Positions 21,491-29,058 of a stretch of DNA of 32,893 bases are shown piece after piece; position 1 is the first letter of the stretch; each line of letters opens with the position of its first letter. The translations under genes were made by a program, and so were the position numbers. Below the pieces are notes generated by a model, which searched no databases, had not been told where the DNA came from, and was given only the letters and a program-made list of their open reading frames with translations. The DNA lies in the IMG/VR virus record IMGVR_UViG_3300035698_025639, positions 1 through 32,893 of that record; one strand, 5' to 3'. The stretch is from a virus.

Positions 21491-22216
21491 TTATTCCTCG
21501 TGACACGTTCCCAATTCATCGTATCGGCACTTGGAAAGTAACACACGCATTGGCATCGTCTTCTTGGGATTAGTGACAGCGATGAAGCCATCAGGAAGGA
21601 GATGGAAATTTAAGTCCGTAGCGAAAGCAAACAAAGCAAAGAAATCGTTAGTGCGAAGACCAAAGGTGCCAAAATCTTCCAGGTTTTTCTTTTGCTTTAT
21701 CAGACCACCTTTGTGTCTTCTGGGACAGATGGAGATAACGGCACCACTGTAGATATTTCGCTGAACAAATTGAAGGCGCCCATCTTCCTTGATGGAGAGT
21801 TCAATGTGACTGAGACTTTCATCGAGTAACTGCAAAATTTCCGTAGGAACCAAGGCTGTGTTCTGTGGTTTAATTTTGTAGCTACGGAACATTTGATCTA
21901 CTTTCTCGGGAGTCATATCTGGCGTTCTACAGGATTTGATTCGCTCAAACCCCGTAGTGTTCTGGATGAACTGAATCCGCCCATTATGGACCTCAATGGT
22001 GTCGCTGTCATAATCGTTGGCGTTGAAGGAAACCGGCTCATCAAAATGAAGTCTGTCCACTTCGGAACGAAGAGGAAAACACATCATGACGGTGTGGTCT
22101 TGGTTCAAGATATACACACGGTCATTCAGGCAATAAATTGTAGAGCGTAAACGTCCACTTTGTTCCAGTGCGACGGCGTGCGCAAAAATGTCTTCCAATC
22201 GTTTCGGTATCTTCAT
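21491..22216 (-). CDS. Second clamp-like protein (gp45/PCNA-like fold, tentative)
   Basis: A 241-residue protein with a strand-rich, two-halved pattern: DRVYILNQDHTVMMCF and IEVHNGRIQFIQ in the first half, ILQLLDESLSHIELSIKEDGRLQF in the second, and NDFFALFAFATDLNFHLLPDGFIAV near the end. This strand/helix order resembles T4 gp45-type clamps. No catalytic motif is seen. Ribosome binding site AGGAG lies before ATG 22216. It sits among radical SAM and glycosyltransferase genes, away from the DnaN-like clamp. It could recruit modification enzymes to DNA; the fold call is by eye. Confidence 0.5.
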   Translation of the reverse strand: MKIPKRLEDIFAHAVALEQSGRLRSTIYCLNDRVYILNQDHTVMMCFPLRSEVDRLHFDEPVSFNANDYDSDTIEVHNGRIQFIQNTTGFERIKSCRTPDMTPEKVDQMFRSYKIKPQNTALVPTEILQLLDESLSHIELSIKEDGRLQFVQRNIYSGAVISICPRRHKGGLIKQKKNLEDFGTFGLRTNDFFALFAFATDLNFHLLPDGFIAVTNPKKTMPMRVLLSKCRYDELGTCHEE

Positions 22217-22228
22217 TTGTTTCTCCTG

Positions 22229-23653
22229 TTATTCTTCGATGCCTTCAAGTAAATCTTGTCGGAAATCCTTGCCAGAATTGTATCCCCAAATGATTCCATC
22301 TTTATCCCAACCCGCAGCTTCAATGCCAGGAGCCCAGCCATGGGAGTAGGCCATGTTGCCTTCAAAATTCCATAGTGCGTGAACGTCGTTCTCCAAGGAC
22401 TGAGAAAGGAAACCACCAGTAGAGTAGACCCAATCCCGGAACATAGACCAAGAGGATACTTTTTCGGGAGCGTTCTCCATAATGAAGTGAGCAGCCATAA
22501 CGGAACATCCGTTATTGAATCCTGATTTGTCAAACCAATTTCCTACTTCGCAGCAAATTGAGTCATCGTTGGACGGAGCATTCCCCATGTCGAAGGTGGA
22601 ACAACTGAAACCTTCTTCGCGGAAAATATCCATAAATGCTCCCAAGAGAATAGAACCCAAACCTTGCGAATCGCAACCAATCAGAAAAATCCGTTCCCAG
22701 TCGATGTTACTGTTGATAAAAGCCTGTCGAATCCCCTGGTTGTTGGCGCTGTAGGAGTAGGTGTCAAACGTGATATGGGTGACTCCGATTTCCCTCAAAT
22801 CCCCGATATACTTACGAACGAATTCCGGCTCATCACAAACGTAGGGCAAAAAGGGTTCAATGCGTGCCACTACTTGGATGCCTTCACCAACCAAAGTTTC
22901 CATGGCCTGTATTCGTTCCTGGTAGGATGGCGCACCAGGTTCAATGTTTTTGAGAATTCGATTATCAGCAGAAATGAGAGTGACGTGAACTGCAGCACGC
23001 CCAGGATTGCTACTTAAAGCGTCCAGGTAGGCATCTTTGGCTACCAGGCTGGGCTTAGTGTTGATCATCGTTGGATAAGCCTGCTCCGCCAAATACCGAA
23101 GCAATTCCAGGCTCACGCCTTTTTCCTCTTCGGCAGAAATGAAATCCTCAAACCGGATTCCGAAACGCACCGGCATTTCCATGGCGAATGCTTTTCCAAC
23201 ATCGTTGTTTATGCTGTGCGGGTCTTTCCCCCGGAGGGTCATGTATTTGTCCATTTCACGTTTGAATTTGTCAGGATTACAAGACCGAAATCCCATGGTC
23301 TTGGAGTTGTCAAAAAAAGCGGTGTACAGGGATGCGCGGAAGGCATTGGCAAAACAGTATTTGCAATTGAACGGGCAAGTGAGCCCATCCCATACATCGA
23401 GGTTCAACGGCATCGGACAGGCCGCAGCGCGCACGGAAATCTCAGCAAAGGAATTGATTTCGTCTTGGTTCAGAAGACGTTCTTGCTTGACCCATTTGCG
23501 TTGATTCAGTTTGAATTCGCTGTAGTCCTTTTTTCGGCCTTTCTCCCGTACCATTCCTTGGTGCTTGCGTTGATGAAATAATTGCGTCATTCGTGGAACC
23601 ATCTTGGCTACACGGCTGCGCAAATCGTAGTATCGTTCAAAGGCTGTCATCAT
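22229..23653 (-). CDS. SplB-like radical SAM enzyme 1
   Basis: 474 residues. The radical SAM 4Fe-4S motif CPFNCKYC (93-100, CX3CX2C) follows LDVWDGLT. Later NPGRAAVHVTLIS, NIEPGAPSYQERI and GIQVVARIEPFLPYV match the SplB (spore photoproduct lyase-like, COG1533) barrel. The C-terminal part has NAPSNDDSICC, which recurs in the second radical SAM gene. SplB-like enzymes are known to reverse thymine lesions, but most members have unknown substrates. It overlaps the AKR stop (ATGA). An N-terminal basic extension of ~60 residues could contact nucleic acid. Confidence 0.82.
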   Translation of the reverse strand: MMTAFERYYDLRSRVAKMVPRMTQLFHQRKHQGMVREKGRKKDYSEFKLNQRKWVKQERLLNQDEINSFAEISVRAAACPMPLNLDVWDGLTCPFNCKYCFANAFRASLYTAFFDNSKTMGFRSCNPDKFKREMDKYMTLRGKDPHSINNDVGKAFAMEMPVRFGIRFEDFISAEEEKGVSLELLRYLAEQAYPTMINTKPSLVAKDAYLDALSSNPGRAAVHVTLISADNRILKNIEPGAPSYQERIQAMETLVGEGIQVVARIEPFLPYVCDEPEFVRKYIGDLREIGVTHITFDTYSYSANNQGIRQAFINSNIDWERIFLIGCDSQGLGSILLGAFMDIFREEGFSCSTFDMGNAPSNDDSICCEVGNWFDKSGFNNGCSVMAAHFIMENAPEKVSSWSMFRDWVYSTGGFLSQSLENDVHALWNFEGNMAYSHGWAPGIEAAGWDKDGIIWGYNSGKDFRQDLLEGIEE

Positions 23654-24645
23654 TCATATTCCTCTTCGATTTCTTCTATATACTCGGAAGTGAGCCGCAT
23701 ATGTCTGGCGTTTGTGTTTTGCTTTGCATGTTCCAAAGAGTTTGTGCGAGGAATAGGCACAACTCCTTTATGGCTCATCAACCAAGCCAACGCTACTTGT
23801 GAAGCAGTTCCATCTGTTCGATGGGCCACATTTTCTAAGATTGGATGATTGAACTTTTTGAAGTTTTGGCCGAAAGGACTATAGGCCAAAACGCAGATTT
23901 TGTGCTTCTGACAATACGGCAATAACACGGATTCTATTCGTCTATCTTGTAGATTGTATTGCATCTGAAGAAAACGAATTTTCAATCCAATTCGAGAAAG
24001 CATCAGTTGTGCCATCAAGAGCATATCTAAACTACAATTCCCTATTCCAACACTGATGGCATTTCCGTGTAGGACTTCTTGGCCCATATTCTTGATGGCT
24101 GTTGGATATTTGTCATTGGGAAAATGTAGTTGGATATGAAAAGGGAACCCCAGTTTCTTTTGGCTTCGCTGAATGGCTTTTTTCATTGCGGAAGGACTCA
24201 TGTGGTCTCTTCGCACCTTGGTCAATAATTGGGTTTCTTTTAACCCATTTATTTCTTGAAAAACTTTTCCCAATGCTATTTCTACTCGACCATAACCATA
24301 CCCTTCAGCAGTGTCGATTACGGGAATTCGTTTCTCAATAGCGTGTTGGATAATTTGCGGATCATATTTCCATCCGTATGTGCCAAGACCCACTCCTTTT
24401 CGGAAAATCCATTTTGAGTTTGGTTCTGAATCGAATTCTCGATTCATCAATTCGAGTCTTCTCAAACTGTATTGAATAATTCGTTGCTTATATTTTTCCA
24501 AGGCTTGAGGAAGATACATGAAACGGATATTGAGTCCCCACATAGAGCCATAGAGCGTGTCTAAACTCAATTGACTGAGTTCATGTAGGCTGGTAGTATT
24601 GTTCTTGAATTCCAATAATTCTTGAGTGGTTTCTTGCCAATCCAT
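23650..24645 (-). CDS. Aldo/keto reductase with N-terminal extension
   Basis: 331 residues from ATG 24645 (a TTG six bases upstream is the alternative). The first ~80 residues are helical and not part of the AKR barrel. The barrel follows: GVGLGTYGW, VIDTAEGYGYGRVEIALGK (Asp and Tyr of the tetrad), LLTKVRRDHMS (Lys), IQLHFPNDKYP (His), then VGIGNCS, QYNLQDRR and LAYSPFG. These are the standard NAD(P)H-dependent aldo/keto reductase sites. Substrate unknown. It is coupled by ATGA to the radical SAM gene, suggesting sequential chemistry. AKRs are unusual in phages. Confidence 0.82.
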   Translation of the reverse strand: MDWQETTQELLEFKNNTTSLHELSQLSLDTLYGSMWGLNIRFMYLPQALEKYKQRIIQYSLRRLELMNREFDSEPNSKWIFRKGVGLGTYGWKYDPQIIQHAIEKRIPVIDTAEGYGYGRVEIALGKVFQEINGLKETQLLTKVRRDHMSPSAMKKAIQRSQKKLGFPFHIQLHFPNDKYPTAIKNMGQEVLHGNAISVGIGNCSLDMLLMAQLMLSRIGLKIRFLQMQYNLQDRRIESVLLPYCQKHKICVLAYSPFGQNFKKFNHPILENVAHRTDGTASQVALAWLMSHKGVVPIPRTNSLEHAKQNTNARHMRLTSEYIEEIEEEYE

Positions 24646-24647
24646 TT

Positions 24648-24731
24648 TCAATAACCAAGTAGATGTTGTTTCAATTCTTTGGAATCCTGTTCCATAATAG
24701 ATGCTGTTCTGTTGTAGGATACTTTTTTCAT
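24648..24731 (-). CDS. Possible 27-residue ORF in the gap before the AKR gene
   Basis: The 120-base gap 24652-24771 holds an ORF from ATG 24731 to TGA 24648 coding 27 polar residues. Its stop is just before the AKR ATG. There is no strong ribosome binding site. The gap is otherwise AT-rich, with no clear promoter or terminator. It may be a leader peptide or chance. Confidence 0.2.
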   Translation of the reverse strand: MKKVSYNRTASIMEQDSKELKQHLLGY

Positions 24732-24771
24732 TCTTAGATTTTTTTCATTTTCATTTTATTTCCCTCTTGTT

Positions 24772-25518
24772 CTAATCGAAGAAACCTTTGCTTTGCTTCT
24801 TTTTCAGTTTGAAAGTCTTTCCATCTCGTTTCAACAACATCTCAGATGGAGGTATATGAAGAATGGCGCCAGGCTTTTTTTCTTCAAGAAGGATAGTAGA
24901 AGCATTCATGAAACTACTCACAACTGTGATGCGTTTCTTGATTCCGTTCTTTGCTAAATGCCCATCTAACAAAGTGTAATAATCTTCCGCTTTGTCAATT
25001 CCGTAATGGCGCATATTTCCAAACTTGAAACCGAAGCAAGCACCATCAGCAATGATGAAATATTTGCAGATAGAACCCCATCGTTTCAATGTGTCCATCC
25101 ACGCATCAATGATGTGAAGAGTGAAGTGGTCGAAGTCTAGCAAGACTATGTCACATTTTGTTTTTGGAGTCCATTCTTTGATGTTGTGATTGGTTATCTT
25201 TGCATCAGGAAAATTGCGTTGCAGGTACGGATTACAAGAAGCATCTTCCTCATTCAAAAGCAAATGGCATTTTGTCCAATGATTACGAAAAACAGCTCCC
25301 CAAAAACCGGCACGCGCAATACCATCGATGATTTTTACATGGCCTGAATCCCGAGGAATGGAAATGTGCTCACAAACGGTGTCCAATGTTCGACAGGTTT
25401 CTGCAACATCTCGCCAAGGCACTACTTGTCTGGGAGTTCTAGTTTTGCGAGATTTTGTTAAGTCACGGCCTTTGTATTCGGAGATGGACAACGTTTGGGA
25501 ACCAATGGTGTATATCAT
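24772..25518 (-). CDS. Methyltransferase-like Rossmann protein
   Basis: 248 residues. VKIIDGIARAGFWGAVFRNH resembles the SAM-binding motif I, LLLNEEDASCN motif II, DAKITNHNIKEW motif III and CDIVLLDFDHFTL motif IV. There is no NPPY or PC catalytic motif of DNA amino- or C5-methyltransferases. The C-terminus is Lys-rich (KLKKKQSKG). The fold call is fair; activity is uncertain. Its ATG overlaps the stop of the second radical SAM gene (ATGA). It may alkylate, or bind SAM, as part of the accessory pathway. Confidence 0.6.
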   Translation of the reverse strand: MIYTIGSQTLSISEYKGRDLTKSRKTRTPRQVVPWRDVAETCRTLDTVCEHISIPRDSGHVKIIDGIARAGFWGAVFRNHWTKCHLLLNEEDASCNPYLQRNFPDAKITNHNIKEWTPKTKCDIVLLDFDHFTLHIIDAWMDTLKRWGSICKYFIIADGACFGFKFGNMRHYGIDKAEDYYTLLDGHLAKNGIKKRITVVSSFMNASTILLEEKKPGAILHIPPSEMLLKRDGKTFKLKKKQSKGFFD

Positions 25519-26564
25519 AGACCGGCATCCTTCATAGTGTAGTACTTTTCACTAGTTCCATGGAGGATAGTGTGAGCACGTTTCTTGTCTTCTTCGGTTC
25601 CAATACTTTCCCATGTGTTTTCTTCCAATTCCGTCTTCGTATTACCAGCTTGAATCCCACGACGCCAAGCGTGTGTATTGAAAGTGAAAGCGTTGGGGAC
25701 ATCTACTCCGCAACACGTGTTGGTTCCAAAACAGAAATTGCGCGGAGCGTTTACAAAATCAGGGCACCCTAATGTGATGTTTTCTTCCTCGGCAATTTGA
25801 CAAAGTTTTCTTTGGATTTGTCGCCAATTAGAATTCTGGTTGGCCGTCCACACTCGTTCAATATCCACTCCCACGCTATGGAGATTTTTCATAATCCAAT
25901 CGTTGGCGTGGAGATTGTAAGTATTATAGTTTGTTAGTCCAAATCGTTGGAGTTGGTGGAGCGTGGAACGGAATTGAGAAATAGTATGATAACCTGGGAT
26001 GAAAGGTTCTCCACGTATTCCTACTTTTGCGCCTTCTTCGATGAAACGTTTGGCAAGACGTAATCGTTGAGTAGGTGGATCAGTGCGTGAATTCTCGAAC
26101 AATGTCCAATCGGAATTTCCACCAGGCGTGACTTCAATCAGTAGGGTCAAATTTTTGCCTTTGCGAAACAGGTCTATATCACGGAAGGCAAGAGAAGGCC
26201 ACTTGGTGAGAAGGACAGCAGACCAAGATTGCTCGACCAGAAATTCCAAGATGTTTCGCGTCACTCCCATCTCAAATTCGATGGGTTGATATGGATCAGC
26301 TTTGCGTCCGATGAACAATGCTTTTTTCTGTTTGAGAGCATGGGAAAGTGGGGAACGGGGTTTCATAGTCAAACCCCGTTCCATCCGCTTTATCACTTTG
26401 TCTGGATTCACTGTCCGTTGTTCTGTACCCCAAATGTGGTTCAGTTTTCTACTTGGGCAATGAAGACATCCAGCTTCGCAGTACCAGTAGCATTCGAGTG
26501 CCAAGGGCAAAGGACAATTCAAGTGATCGGAACGTATGCGAAATGGTGTTTTGTACTCCTTCAT
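25515..26564 (-). CDS. SplB-like radical SAM enzyme 2
   Basis: 349 residues from ATG 26564, which overlaps the previous stop (ATGA); the frame runs to 26609 without support. Radical SAM cluster CEAGCLHC (29-36, CX3CX2C). ALFIGRKADPYQPIE, VLLTKWPSLAFRDIDLF, LLIEVTPGG and GIRGEPFIPGYH are SplB family signatures. NAPRNFCFGTNTCC near the C-terminus matches NAPSNDDSICC in the first radical SAM gene, so the two are likely paralogues with an extra cysteine site. The substrate is unknown. Confidence 0.82.
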   Translation of the reverse strand: MKEYKTPFRIRSDHLNCPLPLALECYWYCEAGCLHCPSRKLNHIWGTEQRTVNPDKVIKRMERGLTMKPRSPLSHALKQKKALFIGRKADPYQPIEFEMGVTRNILEFLVEQSWSAVLLTKWPSLAFRDIDLFRKGKNLTLLIEVTPGGNSDWTLFENSRTDPPTQRLRLAKRFIEEGAKVGIRGEPFIPGYHTISQFRSTLHQLQRFGLTNYNTYNLHANDWIMKNLHSVGVDIERVWTANQNSNWRQIQRKLCQIAEEENITLGCPDFVNAPRNFCFGTNTCCGVDVPNAFTFNTHAWRRGIQAGNTKTELEENTWESIGTEEDKKRAHTILHGTSEKYYTMKDAGL

Positions 26565-27100
26565 GATGCGGAGTAACAGCCATCTTCCTTCACAGCAACG
26601 ATTCCCCAAGCCAAGGCTGCAAAAAGGAGACCATGGGTTTGGTGTACCGTTTGGAGCAAATTGTCTTTTCCATCGTTTTCAACGAGCATCTCGTTGGCTT
26701 GGGCTGCAATTTCTTCCACTGACATTCGATCTGTCTTGGTGAAAGAAGAAATCACTTTGCAAATGGCATCTCCCCGTTTCATTTGCTTCTTGGCCTTCTT
26801 GGTCTTCTTGGTCTTGGGCTTGTCTTCGGCTCCGTCTCCACCATCCTCGGCAGCAGGTGCGGCATCTTCGGTGGCCTTCTTGGTCTTCTTTTTGGTCTTT
26901 GAAATTTCGTCAGTGGAAACGTCAAATCCGAGTTCCCGAAGAAGTTTACATTCCATCGAGGACAGGTCTTTCGGTACTTCATCCACGTCGAAATAGCGTT
27001 GAATTTTCTTGCATGCTCGATCAGTGGCGATTTTCTCCGTGTACGGAGCACCAATCTTTTTGAGAATATCAATGGCTACAGCACGCTTTGTGGTCTTCAT
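26561..27100 (-). CDS. Lysine-rich linker protein with two helical domains
   Basis: 179 residues. The N-terminal ~60 residues are helical; a central ~50-residue linker is rich in Lys, Ala, Thr, Glu and Pro (KTKKTKKAKKQMKRG) and the C-terminal ~60 residues look like a winged-helix-type domain (RMSVEEIAAQANEML, HGLLFAALAWGIVAVKEDG). AGGAGAAGAATT precedes ATG 27100. Basic linkers with a helical domain suggest DNA binding, but the function is unknown. It is first in the transcript from the 27136 promoter and coupled to the second radical SAM gene. Confidence 0.75.
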   Translation of the reverse strand: MKTTKRAVAIDILKKIGAPYTEKIATDRACKKIQRYFDVDEVPKDLSSMECKLLRELGFDVSTDEISKTKKKTKKATEDAAPAAEDGGDGAEDKPKTKKTKKAKKQMKRGDAICKVISSFTKTDRMSVEEIAAQANEMLVENDGKDNLLQTVHQTHGLLFAALAWGIVAVKEDGCYSAS

Positions 27101-27135
27101 AATTCTTCTCCTGTTTTGGACAATCTTGTCCTGTT

Positions 27136-27165
27136 AGTATATCGGGTTTTCTTCACCTATGTTGA
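27136..27165 (-). promoter_or_regulatory. Possible promoter for the accessory block
   Basis: Minus-strand TATACT (27136-27141) in the context CGATATACTAA, as at 9242. The -35 region is weak (TTCAAC at 19 bases). It lies between the 27170 terminator and the 27100 gene, so it probably starts the accessory operon. Confidence 0.45.
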
Positions 27166-27169
27166 AATT

Positions 27170-27194
27170 AACGGGGGAGAAATTCTTCCCCGTT
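27170..27194 (-). terminator. Terminator after the 27199 gene
   Basis: A near-perfect 25-base palindrome, AACGGGG...CCCCGTT with AGAA/TTCT inside, four bases past the stop of the 27199 gene. On the minus strand it is followed by TAATTTC, only moderately T-rich. It separates the short transcript from leader copy B from the accessory operon. Confidence 0.65.
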
Positions 27195-27198
27195 TGAT

Positions 27199-27483
27199 TT
27201 ATCCAATCACCAACACACGACGGTTGTGCGGTCCCGTCATTTCACGCCAAGGAATTCCAGCTTCCGACATACGGTCCAACAAACCGGCACGGCTTCGTGC
27301 ATATCGGTCACCGTATTGTTTGGCCTTTCCCCGTAGGGTGCTGCCGCTCAGGTTCTCATTTCCGAGCAAAAAATTGCGTTGGTAACAACCACGACAACAT
27401 TTTTCCGCTTTCGCCCACAGGGAATCGTTCATAAAAATCGTCCACGAAGCGGCCAGCTGTTCTGTTGTAAGATTGGTTTCCAT
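27199..27483 (-). CDS. Hypothetical protein expressed from leader copy B
   Basis: 94 residues from ATG 27483 (AAAGGAACT upstream). A frame back to 27591 only translates the promoter leader. The product has a helical N-terminus, two cysteines near residue 30 (CCRGC) and a basic Arg-rich C-terminal half (RGKAKQYGDRYARSRAGLLDR). No family is recognised. It has its own promoter, leader and terminator, so it is regulated as a single gene, in parallel with the 11334 gene. Confidence 0.75.
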   Translation of the reverse strand: METNLTTEQLAASWTIFMNDSLWAKAEKCCRGCYQRNFLLGNENLSGSTLRGKAKQYGDRYARSRAGLLDRMSEAGIPWREMTGPHNRRVLVIG

Positions 27484-27488
27484 CTTTA

Positions 27489-27602
27489 GTTCCTTTCGGT
27501 TTGGCCTCACTTGGCCTTTTGACTCACTCGATTCAACTAAACTATAATTAGTATAACGTATTCTTTTTCCAAAAGTAAAGTCTTTTCTCAACTTATTTTC
27601 AA
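27489..27602 (-). repeat. 114-bp perfect direct repeat, copy B (promoter leader)
   Basis: Identical to 11340-11453. It begins 40 bases after the stop of the DnaB-like gene and ends next to the start of the 27483 gene. It carries the same promoter: -35 TTTACT (27574-27579), -10 TATACT (27550-27555). Confidence 0.95.
27550..27579 (-). promoter_or_regulatory. Promoter in leader copy B
   Basis: Same promoter as in copy A: TTTACT-18-TATACT on the minus strand, followed by an identical leader with GGCC-type short inverted repeat and AAAGGAAC ribosome binding site. It drives the 27483 gene. Confidence 0.65.
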
Positions 27603-27642
27603 AGAATTTTCAAGGGGATAATACTCAATGAAATCAAGGCTA

Positions 27643-29058
27643 TCATAACGAAGCGCAATAAAAAGCACGGCCAATCGGCAAACATTGACCCACCCATAGG
27701 CATCTCCGTGCACTGAAAGGACTCTCCCGTAGAGCAATCCAATTCAATCGCATGACGTTTATAATTTTTTCCTCTTCAGTTTGATTCAAACCTAGCATTC
27801 CGGTCACGTGCGCCAGCTTGCGTTTGTCCTCAGAGAAATTTTTCATGGACATCGTGCGCGTATCGTAACTGGCGGCATCGGCCTGAGTCGGTGCGATGAC
27901 TAGACAATGCCGTTCTTGACTTAGTTTTCGCATCGCTTTCCATGAGGCATTCACTTGGTCTCTGGGGAGTGCACGAGAGTCTTCCGGTGCGAGAATATCA
28001 GCATAATCTATCACGATGACATCCGGCACAAAGTCTTCTATGACTTCCCACCTGTCCAAAATAATTGAGATGCCTTGTACATTGATCGAGGAATTGGGAT
28101 GAATAGAAACCTTGATGTAGGATTTTTTGGGGCTCAATCCGTATCCACGCATCAATCTCTTACAGGCTTTCAAGCATGCGCTTTTCGTCAAAGGTCGCGT
28201 GAATTTTCGTTCCTTCGTTTCAATTTCAGGCTCTTCCTCCATGTCTTCCGGTGGAGTTATTCCGATGGGTACTTGGTAAGTCTTACAGAGATGTGGCAAC
28301 GATGGACGCTGAGCCCAATACATTCCTAAACGTATCATGACTTGATGTTCGCTCAAATCACCCACCTGAAAGAAGGCCACCTTGCGCCTTTCCATGAGTG
28401 CACGAACAACAAATTCAATACACCAAAAAGTCTTGCCGCGTTTTTCCGGTCCTTGAATTCCAATCAGTCCATCTCGGGTCAATCCTGGATTCAGAAACTT
28501 TCCTGCATCACCAGGGAACGTGATAAGGGGCTCGGCTTCGACACTGAAGGCCCGTTCCCATGCGTCTGCGTCCCGTAGTGGGTCTATACCAGTCCCAGCC
28601 AGGACTTCTATCGGCTGAAAGTTTAGAACAGCTTCCTGGGCGTTCTCGCCATTCCCTGTGGTAAGTGAAAAATCTATGTTCTCTTGAAGTTTTTGAAGTC
28701 CTTTTTTTGTCAAGTAGGTTCGGAGATGGTCAAGCAAATACGGAACGTTTAACGGCTCATTCGATTCCTCATCACTCAGGTCTTCCAGTAGGTCTGCGAT
28801 GAGGTCTGCTTCATTACCTTCAATTTTATCTCCTTGGTCTTCCTCCCAAGCAGAAAAAGTGGTTTGAATATTTCGACCTGGAGAGTCTTGATATTCTCGG
28901 AAGTATTCCAAACACCATCCCGCTATTCGATGAAAATGAGGAACATCAATCAAATCCATGTCTAATACCATGGATGCCTGGGAAAGGAATTCTTTGGAGG
29001 TTATGAGCGCAATCAGCAATTGACGTTCAATGTATGATTCAATTTTCTTCCGCTTCAT
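27643..29058 (-). CDS. DnaB-like replicative helicase
   Basis: 471 residues. The N-terminal ~140 residues are helical, as in DnaB. RecA-fold C-terminal domain: Walker A GIQGPEKRGKTFW (~200-212), Walker B DVIVIDYADIL, sensor VIAPTQADAASYD and C-terminal arginine-finger-like region MLGLNQTEEEKIINVMRLNWI. It should form the ring that unwinds the replication fork, with the primase (29905) and loader/initiator (29055) encoded just upstream. The ATG overlaps the stop of the initiator gene. It ends shortly before leader copy B. Confidence 0.85.
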   Translation of the reverse strand: MKRKKIESYIERQLLIALITSKEFLSQASMVLDMDLIDVPHFHRIAGWCLEYFREYQDSPGRNIQTTFSAWEEDQGDKIEGNEADLIADLLEDLSDEESNEPLNVPYLLDHLRTYLTKKGLQKLQENIDFSLTTGNGENAQEAVLNFQPIEVLAGTGIDPLRDADAWERAFSVEAEPLITFPGDAGKFLNPGLTRDGLIGIQGPEKRGKTFWCIEFVVRALMERRKVAFFQVGDLSEHQVMIRLGMYWAQRPSLPHLCKTYQVPIGITPPEDMEEEPEIETKERKFTRPLTKSACLKACKRLMRGYGLSPKKSYIKVSIHPNSSINVQGISIILDRWEVIEDFVPDVIVIDYADILAPEDSRALPRDQVNASWKAMRKLSQERHCLVIAPTQADAASYDTRTMSMKNFSEDKRKLAHVTGMLGLNQTEEEKIINVMRLNWIALRESPFSARRCLWVGQCLPIGRAFYCASL

